From positions 124,001 through 188,000 of the forward strand of contig NZ_OZ257126.1 of assembly GCF_965278975.1 (NCBI RefSeq): a stretch of 64,000 bases of DNA. The letters are read 5' to 3'. Below the pieces are notes generated by a model. It saw only the letters and a list, made by a program, of their open reading frames with translations. It ran no database searches and was not told the DNA's origin. The translations under genes were made by a program, and so were the position numbers. This document shows, piece after piece, positions 1 to 9,500 of this stretch (positions are counted from its first letter, which is position 1; the number at the start of each line of letters is the position of its first letter). The stretch is from Ferrovibrio sp965278975 (GTDB lineage Bacteria > Pseudomonadota > Alphaproteobacteria > Ferrovibrionales > Ferrovibrionaceae).

Positions 1-368
1 TCGTGCGTCTGGCACGCGCCACCGCGCGCGAAGTGATGCTGATGGATTATGTGAAATTCGCCCGCGCCAAGGGCCTGGATGAGCGCCGCGTCATCGGCGT
101 GCATATCCTGAAGAATATCCTGGTGCCGGTCGTCACCGTCACCGGCCTGGAACTCGGCGCGCTGATTGCCTTCGCGGTGATCACCGAGACCATCTTCTCC
201 TGGCCCGGCATGGGCAAGCTGCTGATCGATTCTATCAACCAGCTCGACCGCCCGGTGATCGTCGCCTACCTGATCATCGTGGTGTTCCTGCTGGTGGTGA
301 TCAATCTGGTGGTCGATATCCTCTATACCGTGCTCGATCCGCGCGTGCGGCTGGGAGGTGCCAAGTGA
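1..368 (+). CDS. Peptide-type ABC transporter permease, DppB/OppB-like (5' end outside window)
   Basis: This is the C-terminal 121 residues of an inner-membrane permease; reading codons begin at position 3 and the start lies before the window. The visible part carries the cytoplasmic coupling loop typical of binding-protein-dependent permeases (around KFARAKGLDERRV, the EAA-like region that docks on the ATPases) followed by two hydrophobic segments, and it ends with the DPRVRLG tail common in DppB/GsiC proteins. Its stop overlaps the GTG start of the next permease by 4 bases, so the two are translationally coupled. It is the first visible gene of a dppBCDF-type operon whose binding protein must lie upstream. 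Substrate (di/oligopeptide, nickel, glutathione) cannot be told from this fragment. Confidence 0.93.
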   Translation, partial: VRLARATAREVMLMDYVKFARAKGLDERRVIGVHILKNILVPVVTVTGLELGALIAFAVITETIFSWPGMGKLLIDSINQLDRPVIVAYLIIVVFLLVVINLVVDILYTVLDPRVRLGGAK

Positions 369-1279
369 CCGACGCCGCCCTCCCTGCCGTCGTGAAGCCG
401 GTGGCGGCGCAGACGCCGCTGCAACGCATCGTCTCCGAATTCGCCGAAAGCAAGCTGGCCCTGTTCGGCCTGGCGCTGTTCGTGCTGGCCATCACCGCCG
501 CCCTGCTGGCGCCCTGGCTGTCGCCGCAGAACCCCTATGATCTCGCCAAGCTAGACATCATGGATTCCCGTCTGCCGCCCGGCGCGCTTGCGGGTGACGG
601 CTTCGTGTTCCTGCTTGGCTCCGATGGCCAGGGGCGCGACATGCTTTCCGCCATGCTGCATGGCCTGCGCATCAGCCTGTTCGTCGGCGTGGTGGCGGTA
701 TCCTGCGCGCTGGCGATCGGCGCCGCCGCCGGCCTGGCTGCGGCCTATTTCGGCGGCGGCGTTGAATCGCTGATCATGCGCATCGTCGATATCCAGCTTT
801 CCTTCCCCGCCATCCTGGTGGCACTGATCCTGCTGGCGGTGCTGGGCAATGGCGTCGACAAGGTGATCATGGCGCTGGTGGCGGTGCAATGGGCGTATTT
901 CGCCCGCGCCGCGCGTGGCGCAGCGTTGGTCGAGCGCAACAAGGAATATGTCGAAGCCGCGCGCTGTCTCGGCCTCAAGCAGAGCCGCATCCTGTGGCGC
1001 CACCTGCTGCCGAACTGCCTGCCGCCGCTGATCGTGATTGCCACCATCGATATCGCGCGCGCCATCACCCTGGAAGCCACGCTCAGCTTCCTCGGCCTCG
1101 GCGTGCCGGTGACCGAGCCTTCGCTCGGCATGCTGATCGCCAATGGCTTCGACTACCTGCTGTCCGGCGTCTACTGGATTTCCATGTTCCCGGGCATGGC
1201 GCTCACCGTGGTGATCGTTGCCATCAACCTCGTGGGCGACCAGCTCCGCGATGTGCTCAATCCCCGTTTGAAGCGCTGA
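365..1279 (+). CDS. Peptide-type ABC transporter permease, DppC/OppC-like
   Basis: 304-residue inner-membrane permease, second half of the heterodimeric channel. The N-terminus has the hydrophobic segment typical of the OppC_N domain (about residues 33-53), followed by the DPYDLAKLD-type periplasmic linker (here NPYDLAKLDIMD), the LLGSDGQGRDMLS motif that is highly typical of DppC proteins, and a five-helix permease domain with the EAA loop near EYVEAARCLGL. It starts at GTG 365 inside the stop of the upstream permease (GTGA overlap) with GGGAGG about 8 bases upstream. The ATPase gene follows after 3 bases. Family assignment is firm; the transported solute is not determined by the sequence. 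Confidence 0.95.
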   Translation: MTDAALPAVVKPVAAQTPLQRIVSEFAESKLALFGLALFVLAITAALLAPWLSPQNPYDLAKLDIMDSRLPPGALAGDGFVFLLGSDGQGRDMLSAMLHGLRISLFVGVVAVSCALAIGAAAGLAAAYFGGGVESLIMRIVDIQLSFPAILVALILLAVLGNGVDKVIMALVAVQWAYFARAARGAALVERNKEYVEAARCLGLKQSRILWRHLLPNCLPPLIVIATIDIARAITLEATLSFLGLGVPVTEPSLGMLIANGFDYLLSGVYWISMFPGMALTVVIVAINLVGDQLRDVLNPRLKR

Positions 1280-1282
1280 TCC

Positions 1283-2262
1283 ATGACGCCCACGCTCAAG
1301 GTCGAGAATCTGGAGACCCATTTCCCGACGCGCGATGGCATCGTGCGCGCGGTGGATGGTGTCAGTTTTGAAGTGGCCCCCGGCGAAATCCTGGGACTGG
1401 TGGGAGAAAGCGGTTCGGGCAAAAGCATCACCGGCTTTTCCATCCTGGGCCTGCTGGATCCGCCCGGCCATATCGCCAATGGCCGTGTGCTGTTCAAGGG
1501 CGAGGATATTGCCCAGGCCAAGCCGGCGCGGCTGCGCCAGCTGCGCGGCAAAAGCATCGCCATGATCTTCCAGGATCCGATGATGACGCTCAACCCGGTG
1601 CTGCGTGTCGATACGCAGATGATCGAGGGCGTATTGGCGCATGAGAAGATCAGCGAAGCCGCCGCCCGCGCCCGCTGCATCGAGACGCTGAAGGCGGTCG
1701 GCATCGCCGCGCCCGAGGATCGCCTGCAAGCCTATCCGCACCAGCTTTCCGGCGGCATGCGCCAGCGTATCGCCATCGCCATCGCGCTGCTGAACAAGCC
1801 CGAGCTGATCATCGCCGACGAGCCGACCACGGCGCTTGACGTGACCATCCAGGGCCAGATCCTCTATGAAGTGCGCAAGCTCTGCCGCGATACCGGCACG
1901 GCGCTGATCTGGATCACGCATGACCTTTCCGTCGTTGCCGGCCTGGCCGACCGCGTGATGGTGATGTATGCCGGCCGCATCGTTGAAACCGGCAGTGTTG
2001 CCGCCGTGATCGAAAGCCCGCGCCACCCTTATACCGCCGGCCTGATCGGCTCGGTGCCGGGCGCGCATGGTAATACCGGCCAGCGCGGCAAGCGGCTGTT
2101 CCAGATTCCGGGCATGACGCCGCCGCTGCTGAACCTGCCGCCGGGCTGCCGCTTCAAGACGCGCTGCGCCCATGCCGATGCCGCCTGCGAGGCGATACCG
2201 GACCTGCTGCCCCTGGCGCCGGGGCATGACGTGCGTTGCTGGCATCCGCTGAAAGGAGCGGC

Positions 2263-2266
<4 letters not shown>
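1283..2266 (+). CDS. Peptide-type ABC transporter ATP-binding protein, DppD/OppD-like
   Basis: 327-residue ATPase of the importer. Walker A is GESGSGKS (about residues 41-48), the signature is LSGGMRQRI, Walker B is LIIADEPTTALDV, and the H-loop is WITHDLSV. The C-terminal part has the oligopeptide/dipeptide C-terminal extension with cysteines in the CRFKTRCAHADAAC region, which in the family can hold an iron-sulfur cluster. It lies 3 bases after the permease and its stop overlaps the next start (ATGA), so it is part of the same operon. It pairs with the next ATPase to drive uptake. Confidence 0.95.
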
Positions 2267-3252
<986 letters not shown>

Positions 3253-3255
3253 AAA

Positions 3256-6200
3256 TCACGCCGCCGGTTTCGGCTGCGGCTTGATGCGGAACCAGGCGGC
3301 GTAAAGCGCCGGCAGGAACAGCACCGTCAGCAACGTCGCCGCCGCCAGGCCGCCCATGATCGCCACCGCCATCGGGCCCCAGAAATTGGAGCGCGACAGC
3401 GGAATCATCGCCAGGATCGCCGCCAGGGCAGTGAGCACGATGGGGCGGAAACGCCGCATTGTCGCATCCACGATGGCATCGAAAGCGGCATGGCCGGCCA
3501 GGATATCCTGCTCGATCTGGTCCACCAGGATCACCGAATTGCGCATGATCATGCCGGCCAGCGCGATGGCGCCCAGCAGGGCGACGAAGCCGAACGGCAC
3601 ATTGAAGGCCAGCAAGGCCGCCGTGATGCCGATCAGGCCGAGGGGCGCCGTGAGTAGGACCAGCAGCATGCGCGACACCGACTGAAGCTGCACCACCAGC
3701 AGGGTCACCATGATCAGCACCATCACCGGCATCACCGCCGCCAGCGAGGCATTGCCCTTGGCGCTTTCCTCGATGGCGCCGCCCATGACGATGCGGTAGC
3801 CGGGCTGCAACTGCTTGCGCAGTTCATTCAGCAGCGGCTCGATCTGCATCGATACCACCGGCGCCTGGATGCCATCCACCACGTCGGCGCGCACGGTGAT
3901 CACCGGCTGGCGGTCGCGGCGCCAGATGATGCCCTCCTCCATGGCGTAGTTCACATCCGCCACTTGGGTCAGCGGCACCGGGCGCGCACTCTCACCGCCA
4001 CCGACATTCAAATCCTTGATGCCGGAAAGGCTGAGGCGTTCGGCTGCTTCGGCGCGGGCCACCACGTCGATCAGTTCCTTGCCCTCGCGGTATTGCGTGA
4101 TGGTGACGCCGGTGAGCGCCGCATTCAGCGCACCGGCAAGATCCTGCGAGGAGATGCCGAGCAGGCGCGCCTTGGCCTGATCGACATTCAGCTTCACCAC
4201 CTTGGAAAGCTCGTTCCAGTCCAGGTTCACGTCGCGGGTATTCGGATTGGCGCGCAATACCTCGGCGGCGGCGAAAGCGATCCGCCGCACTTCCAGCGGG
4301 TCCGGGCCACTGACGCGGAATTGCACCGGGAAGCCGACCGGCGGGCCGTTCTCCAGGCGATTGACGCGACCGCGCAGCAGGGTGAAATCCTCCTGGAAAG
4401 CCTGCATCAGCTTGGTGCGCAGGCGCTCGCGCTCGGCATCGCCCTTGGTCAGCACCACCACCTGGGCGAAATTGTCGTTCGGCAACTGGATGTCCAGCGG
4501 CAGGTAGAAGCGCGGCGCGCCGCTGCCGACATAGGTGGTGAAATTCTCCACATCCGGGTCGCCTTTCAGCATCGCCTCCAGCTTGAGGGCTTCCTGCTGT
4601 GTCGCCGCGATGCTGGCGCCTTGCGGCAAGCGCAGGTCCACCATCAGTTCCGGGCGGTTGGACGACGGGAAGAATTGCTGCTGCACGAATTTGAAGCCGA
4701 ATACCGAGAGCGCGAAGATACCAAGCGTGACCGCGATGACGATCCACTTGAAGCGCACACACCAAGCCACCACCGGGCGGATAAAGCGGTAGATACCGCG
4801 CTTGTGCACATCGTCATGGGCATGGCCGGGCTTCGGATTGGGCAGCAGCTTGTAGCCGATGAAAGGCGTGAAGATCACTGCCACGATCCATGACACCACC
4901 AGCGATATGGTCACTACGGCGAAGATCGAGAAGGTATATTCACCCGCCGACGACTTGGCGAAACCGACCGGCACGAAACCGGCGGCCGTGATCAGTGTGC
5001 CGGTGAGCATCGGGAAAGCGGTGGATTTATAGGCGAAGCTGGCGGCATGGAAGCGGTCCATGCCCTGCTCCATCTTCACCTGCATCATCTCCACCGCGAT
5101 GATGGCATCATCCACCAGCAGGCCGAGCGCGATGATCAGCGCCCCGAGCGAGATACGCTGGAAATCGATGCCGAAAATCTGCATGGCTGTGAAGGTGATC
5201 GCCAGCACCAGCGGGATGCAGAGCGCCACCACCAGGCCGGAACGCAGGCCGAGGCTCAGGAAACTGACGCCGAGTACGATGACCACGGCCTCCAGCAGCA
5301 CCTTCATGAATTCATCGATGCTGCGTTGCACCACCTTGGGCTGGTCTGCCACCTGGTGCACATCGATGCCGATCGGCATGTCGGCCTTGATCTGTTTCAG
5401 CACCGGCGCGAGCCGCTCGCCAAGCTGGATCATGTTGCCACCCTTGGCCATCGAAATGGCCAGACCGATGGCGGGTTCGCCGTTATAGCGGAACTGCGCC
5501 GAGGGCGGATCGATATAGTCGCGCTTGATATCGGCGATATCGCCGAGCCGCAGCAGCCGGCCATTGGCCTGGATCGAGAGTTCGGTCAGTGACCGTACAT
5601 CCTCGAAATCGCCTGAAACACGGGTATAGATGCGGTCAGACGCGGTCTGCACCAGGCCGGAAGCCGCCTGGGCATTCTGCTGCTGCACGATATTGATGAT
5701 CTGCTGCGGCGACACGCCCAGGCTGGCGAGTTTCTTGTTCGAGAATTCGATATAAATGCGCTCCGGCTGCACGCCTAGAAGGTCGGCCTTGCCGACATCG
5801 CGCACGCGCAGCACCTCCTCGCGCACCGCCTCGACATAATCCTTCAATTCTCGATGCGTGAAACCATCGCTGGTGAAGGCATAGATGGTGCCGAAGGTAT
5901 CGCCGAATTCATCGTTGAAGAATGGCCCCAGCGTTCCCTGCGGCAAGGTGTGCCGTATGTCGTTCACCTTCTTGCGCACCTGATACCACACGCCCTCCAC
6001 CTGCTTCGGCGGCGTATCGTCGCGCAGCACGACATAGACCGTGGATTCACCGGCCTTGGAATAGCTCATGACATGGCTGAGATACGGCGTTTCCTGCAGC
6101 TTCTTCTCGACCTTGTCGGTAACCTGCTGCTCCATCTCGCGCGCCGTGGCGCCCGGCCAGTTGGTGCGCACGATCATCAGCTTGAAGGTGAAATCCGGGT

Positions 6201-6333
6201 CTTCGGCGCGGCCCAGGCTGAAATACGACATCGTGCCGGCCAACATCAGCACCACGATCAGGAAGGCGATCAGCGATGGATGCTTCAGTGCCCAGGCAGA
6301 GAGATTGTAGCGTTCAAGCTCGGCCTGATTCAC
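3256..6333 (-). CDS. RND efflux permease (AcrB/HAE superfamily)
   Basis: 1025-residue inner-membrane, proton-driven exporter, the usual length for the superfamily. Twelve transmembrane segments are expected: one at residues 18-36, two central blocks and a C-terminal block. The double Asp of the proton relay is visible in TM4 (GLLVDDAIIAVEM). The N-terminus GRAEDPDF-type sequence after TM1 places it with a less-studied branch of AcrB-like pumps rather than with classical AcrB or the metal pump CusA. It begins at GTG 6333 and overlaps the adaptor gene by 4 bases (GTGA), so adaptor and pump are coupled. No outer-membrane TolC-type gene is present nearby. Substrate unknown. Confidence 0.94.
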   Translation of the reverse strand: MNQAELERYNLSAWALKHPSLIAFLIVVLMLAGTMSYFSLGRAEDPDFTFKLMIVRTNWPGATAREMEQQVTDKVEKKLQETPYLSHVMSYSKAGESTVYVVLRDDTPPKQVEGVWYQVRKKVNDIRHTLPQGTLGPFFNDEFGDTFGTIYAFTSDGFTHRELKDYVEAVREEVLRVRDVGKADLLGVQPERIYIEFSNKKLASLGVSPQQIINIVQQQNAQAASGLVQTASDRIYTRVSGDFEDVRSLTELSIQANGRLLRLGDIADIKRDYIDPPSAQFRYNGEPAIGLAISMAKGGNMIQLGERLAPVLKQIKADMPIGIDVHQVADQPKVVQRSIDEFMKVLLEAVVIVLGVSFLSLGLRSGLVVALCIPLVLAITFTAMQIFGIDFQRISLGALIIALGLLVDDAIIAVEMMQVKMEQGMDRFHAASFAYKSTAFPMLTGTLITAAGFVPVGFAKSSAGEYTFSIFAVVTISLVVSWIVAVIFTPFIGYKLLPNPKPGHAHDDVHKRGIYRFIRPVVAWCVRFKWIVIAVTLGIFALSVFGFKFVQQQFFPSSNRPELMVDLRLPQGASIAATQQEALKLEAMLKGDPDVENFTTYVGSGAPRFYLPLDIQLPNDNFAQVVVLTKGDAERERLRTKLMQAFQEDFTLLRGRVNRLENGPPVGFPVQFRVSGPDPLEVRRIAFAAAEVLRANPNTRDVNLDWNELSKVVKLNVDQAKARLLGISSQDLAGALNAALTGVTITQYREGKELIDVVARAEAAERLSLSGIKDLNVGGGESARPVPLTQVADVNYAMEEGIIWRRDRQPVITVRADVVDGIQAPVVSMQIEPLLNELRKQLQPGYRIVMGGAIEESAKGNASLAAVMPVMVLIMVTLLVVQLQSVSRMLLVLLTAPLGLIGITAALLAFNVPFGFVALLGAIALAGMIMRNSVILVDQIEQDILAGHAAFDAIVDATMRRFRPIVLTALAAILAMIPLSRSNFWGPMAVAIMGGLAAATLLTVLFLPALYAAWFRIKPQPKPAA

Positions 6334-7451
6334 AGCTTGGCCTCCGCCGTCTCCGGCAGCAGCCGCACCTTCTGGTTCGGGATCAGCTTGTGCACGCCGG
6401 CGGTGACCACCTTCTCGCCATGCTTCAGGCCATCATTGATCAGCACATACTTTTCAACATAGGCCGAGACTTGCACCGGGCGCAGGTTCACCGTCTCGGT
6501 GGCAGCGTCATAAATCCACACCGCCGGGCGGATCTGCGAGGGCTGGCCGCCCGCCTGGCCCGCCACCTGTTCCTGGTAAAGCGCGGAAAGCGGCAACGCC
6601 ACCATGCGCTCGTCGCCGCGCCGCAAGATGGTGACGCTGGAGGTCATGCCGAGCCGCATGGTCGGCGGCGGACTCTGCACCGTCACCTTCACGGCATAGG
6701 TGCGCGTCACCGGGTCGGCGCCGGGTGCGATTTCGCGCACCACGCCGGCATAGCTCTGCTCCGGCTGCGACCACAATGCCAGACGGATCGAGGAAGCCTG
6801 GCGCAGTTCATCCAGCCGGTTCTCGGCGACGCTGAACACCACTTCCTTTTCTTCCGGCCGCGCCAGGCGCATCACGGTCTGGCCGGCGGCAACCACCTGG
6901 CCCGCTTCCACCGAGATCGAGGTGATGACGCCATCGGCATCGGCCTGCAATTCAGTATAGCCCTGCTGGTTCTGCATCACGCGCAGCTGCGAGCGTGCAC
7001 TCTCAAGCCGGGCCTGGGCCGAATCCGCCACCGTGGTGCGGCGGTCGATCTCGGCCTGGCTGATCACCTTGGTTTCAAACAGCTTGCGATAGCGCGCCAG
7101 ATCGGTCTGGGCCTGGTTATGGTCGGCCTGGGCAGCATTGAGCTGCGCCCGGGCATTCTCGATGGCAAGGCGGGTATCCTCGGGATCCAGGCGGGCCAGC
7201 AGCGCGCCCTTCTTCACCTCGGAGCCGATTTCGACATAGCGGGAGACGATCTTGCCACCGATGCGGAAGGCGAGATTGGTTTCGTAGCGGGCACGCACTT
7301 CGCCGGTATAGGTGGAGCGGCCCTCATAGGCTTGCGGCGATACGGTAGTGACACGCACCGGGCGGATCGGCTCTGGCGGCGGCGCCGGCTGGTCGCAGGC
7401 GGCAAGGCCGAGCATCAGCAGCGGCAGCAGGATGAGGAAAGGCTTGCGCAT
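6330..7451 (-). CDS. RND efflux periplasmic adaptor, lipoprotein
   Basis: 373-residue membrane-fusion protein that would bridge the RND permease to an outer-membrane channel. The signal peptide ends in a clear lipobox (LAAC, cysteine at about residue 19), so it should be anchored in the periplasmic face of the inner membrane. After it come the barrel-sandwich (lipoyl-like) half motif near residues 50-80, a long alpha-hairpin (about 95-165) containing KLFETKVISQAEIDRR, the second lipoyl half (VSVEAGQVV) and beta-barrel/proximal domains. ATG start. Lies downstream of a small RHH gene and upstream of the pump gene with which it overlaps. Confidence 0.94.
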   Translation of the reverse strand: MRKPFLILLPLLMLGLAACDQPAPPPEPIRPVRVTTVSPQAYEGRSTYTGEVRARYETNLAFRIGGKIVSRYVEIGSEVKKGALLARLDPEDTRLAIENARAQLNAAQADHNQAQTDLARYRKLFETKVISQAEIDRRTTVADSAQARLESARSQLRVMQNQQGYTELQADADGVITSISVEAGQVVAAGQTVMRLARPEEKEVVFSVAENRLDELRQASSIRLALWSQPEQSYAGVVREIAPGADPVTRTYAVKVTVQSPPPTMRLGMTSSVTILRRGDERMVALPLSALYQEQVAGQAGGQPSQIRPAVWIYDAATETVNLRPVQVSAYVEKYVLINDGLKHGEKVVTAGVHKLIPNQKVRLLPETAEAKL

Positions 7452-7469
7452 GGTCTCGTCTCCGCCTTT

Positions 7470-7496
7470 GGCGGCATCGAGACTAGCGATGCCGCC
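7470..7496 (-). promoter_or_regulatory. Intercistronic hairpin between RHH gene and RND adaptor
   Basis: A perfect 10-bp inverted repeat, GGCGGCATCG at 7470-7479 and CGATGCCGCC at 7487-7496 with a 7-base loop. On the transcribed strand it touches the stop codon of the RHH gene and lies 18 bases before the adaptor start. No T-run follows in the minus direction, so it is more likely an RNA processing, stability or attenuation element than an intrinsic terminator. Confidence 0.5.
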
Positions 7497-7771
7497 TAAC
7501 TATCGTCGTCCTCTTCCGCCACGGGCAGGTCGCCCGGCGGATCGCTCTCCGGCGGCAGATGACCCTGACAGGCGCGGCTGAGTACATAGACCCGGATCGC
7601 GCTGGACAGGTTACCCTGCCGCGCCGCGTCAATATCGCTCACCATCTGATTGATGGTTTTGCCCTCGGCCTGGGCGAGACGACGCAGCGCATCCCAAAAG
7701 GCGCGTTCGAGCGAAATGCTGGTGCGATGGCCGCCGACGACCACCGACCGCTTTTTTACGGTTGTCGGCAT
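7496..7771 (-). CDS. Ribbon-helix-helix domain protein (RHH_4-like)
   Basis: 91-residue small protein. Residues 1-70 match the alphaproteobacterial ribbon-helix-helix family: a KKRSVVVGGHRTSISLE strand, a first helix FWDALRRLAQAEG, then INQMVSDIDAAR and an SSAIRVYVLSR helix. The tail is acidic (EEDDDS). RHH proteins are usually DNA-binding dimers, though many members of this family have no known target. It is the first gene of a minus-strand unit with the RND adaptor and pump (44-base gap), so local control of that pump is an inference, not shown. The ribosome-binding site is weak. Confidence 0.85.
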   Translation of the reverse strand: MPTTVKKRSVVVGGHRTSISLERAFWDALRRLAQAEGKTINQMVSDIDAARQGNLSSAIRVYVLSRACQGHLPPESDPPGDLPVAEEDDDS

Positions 7772-7897
7772 CGTGCTGATCCATTCATTGCGTCGCGCGC
7801 GTCCCTGTAAGGCCGCTTTAGCATTGCCGGGGGGCGGGACAAAGTGAAGTTTGGCGCAAAACCGCGCCCGCGAAGCCGCCGCGTGATGGCGGTCACG

Positions 7898-7935
7898 AAA
7901 AACGGGCCGTCTGCCGCTGCGGCAGCCGGCCCGTT
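7898..7935 (-). terminator. Intrinsic terminator of the aminotransferase gene
   Basis: Read on the minus strand, 9-bp arms AACGGGCCG/CGGCCCGTT (plus strand 7901-7909 and 7927-7935) enclose an inner CTGCC/GGCAG stem, and the arm is followed directly by a run of T residues (plus-strand AAAAA ending at 7902). It lies 21 bases after the stop of the aminotransferase. Confidence 0.85.
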
Positions 7936-7955
7936 GCTATGGAGGCTGAGGGCGA

Positions 7956-9158
7956 TCAAGTGAGCTTCGAGCAGAAGTCCTGGATACGCGTGCAGGCGTC
8001 TTTCAGCACCTCGGTGGAGGTGGCGTAGGAGATGCGGAAATGCGGGCTGAGGCCGAAGGCCGCACCGAACACCACCGCCACGCCCACTTCTTCCAGCAGC
8101 GCGTTGCAGAAATCCTCGTCGTTATTGATCTTCACGCCACCCGCCGAGGTCTTGCCGATGGCACCGGCGCAGCTCGGGTAGACATAGAAGGCGCCTTCCG
8201 GCTTCGGGCAATGGATGCCCTTGGCCTGGTTCAGCATGCTCACCACCAGATCGCGGCGCTGCTTGAACACGGCGTTGTTCTTCGGGATGAAGTCCTGCGG
8301 GCCGTTCAGCGCCTCGACGGCGGCGGCTTGGCTGATCGAGGATGGATTCGAGGTCGACTGCGACTGCAGGCTGCCCATCGCCTTGATCAACTGCACCGGG
8401 CCGGCGGCATAGCCGATGCGCCAGCCGGTCATGCAATAGGACTTCGACACGCCGTTCATGGTCAGCGTGCGGTCATAGAGCCGCGGCTCGACCTGGGCCG
8501 GGGTGGTGAACACGAAGTTGTCGTAGACCAGATGCTCATACATGTCGTCGGTAAGAATCCAGACATGCGGGTGCTTCAGCAGCACATCGGTCAGCGCCTT
8601 CAGCTCGTCGCGGGTATAGGCGGCGCCCGAAGGGTTCGACGGCGAATTCAGGATCAGCCACTTGGTCTTGGGCGTGATCGCCTTGTCCAGATCGGCGGCC
8701 TGCACCTTGAAGCCATGCTCGGCAGTGGTGGGCAACGCCACCGGCGTGCCACCGGCGAAATTCACGATATCCGGATAGCTCACCCAATAGGGCGCCGGAA
8801 TGATCACTTCATCGCCGGGATTCACTGTGGCCAGCAGCGCATTGAACAGCACCTGCTTGCCGCCGGTGCCGACGCTGATCTGCTCGGGCTTGTAGTCGAG
8901 GCCGTTCTCGCGCTTGAACTTGGCGGCGATCGCCTGCTTCAGCGCGGCGGTGCCGTCCACATCGGTGTAGCGGGTTTCGCCACGGTCGATGGCGGCCTTG
9001 GCGGCGATGCGGATATTCTCGGGCGTATCGAAATCGGGCTCACCGGCACCAAGACCGATCACATCGCGGCCGGCAGCCTTGAGGGCGCGGGCCTTCTGGG
9101 TGGCGGCAATGGTGGCGGACGGCTTGATCCGACCGAGCGCCTCGGACAGAAACGGCAT
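7956..9158 (-). CDS. aatA: Pyridoxal-phosphate aminotransferase, aspartate aminotransferase type (class I)
   Basis: 400-residue cytoplasmic class I aminotransferase, full length. The PLP-binding features are visible: the N-terminal GAGEPDFDTP motif, the SPSNPSGAAYT motif, TDDMYEHLVYD (Asp and Tyr that contact the cofactor), and NGVSKSYCMTGWRIGY with the Schiff-base lysine in the SKSY segment. The overall sequence fits the Ib subgroup of aspartate aminotransferases common in alphaproteobacteria (some also accept prephenate). It stands alone with its own terminator, with a divergent binding-protein gene upstream. The gene symbol reflects family resemblance; exact amino-donor preference is not provable here. 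Confidence 0.93.
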   Translation of the reverse strand: MPFLSEALGRIKPSATIAATQKARALKAAGRDVIGLGAGEPDFDTPENIRIAAKAAIDRGETRYTDVDGTAALKQAIAAKFKRENGLDYKPEQISVGTGGKQVLFNALLATVNPGDEVIIPAPYWVSYPDIVNFAGGTPVALPTTAEHGFKVQAADLDKAITPKTKWLILNSPSNPSGAAYTRDELKALTDVLLKHPHVWILTDDMYEHLVYDNFVFTTPAQVEPRLYDRTLTMNGVSKSYCMTGWRIGYAAGPVQLIKAMGSLQSQSTSNPSSISQAAAVEALNGPQDFIPKNNAVFKQRRDLVVSMLNQAKGIHCPKPEGAFYVYPSCAGAIGKTSAGGVKINNDEDFCNALLEEVGVAVVFGAAFGLSPHFRISYATSTEVLKDACTRIQDFCSKLT

Positions 9159-9500
9159 GGAAACGACTCCACAAGCTCATGGGGTTAACAGGCGCCGGGA
9201 CATTACGCCGCAGCACGTCCCCAGGCAACCGCAACAATGTCCCAATTGTCGCTATCCTGGCGCCGATTTGAGCAGCCGGCCCAAGGCTTGGGCAAGGCCG
9301 GAACAGCCTCTGGTTAAGTGGCGGATTCCACCGTACTCGGACTGCCGTGCCCGGACTGGTCCTGGAATTGCATGCACTTATCCCCAGGCCACGTCGATTC
9401 CGCCTTGGCGCCTCATATTACAGCGGCATAAACTGCCCTGAGCGCGGCGCCTGGAGGATTCGTCAGGGCTGCGGCTTTACCCACGGGGAGACCTCTCGCA
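9159..9500. other. 342-bp divergent intergenic region
   Basis: Separates the minus-strand aminotransferase from the plus-strand binding-protein gene and should hold both promoters. I see no convincing -35/-10 pair, no strong palindrome and no coding pattern; the only ribosome-binding signal is GGGGAG around 9484-9489, in front of the binding-protein gene. Confidence 0.5.

Noticed and set aside
551..2245. 564-codon minus-strand frame opposite the dppC/dppD genes
   Set aside because: His/Arg/Asp-rich antisense shadow of well-supported ABC transporter genes; no recognisable domain.
6330..7451. This or the 17.5-kb adaptor as the export partner of the giant RTX protein
   Set aside because: Both adaptors are of the RND type and each is paired with an RND permease; type I secretion needs an HlyD-like adaptor with an ABC ATPase.
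6276..7499. 407-codon plus-strand frame opposite the RND adaptor
   Set aside because: Composition is that of a reversed reading of a GC-rich gene; the minus strand carries a lipobox and adaptor domains.
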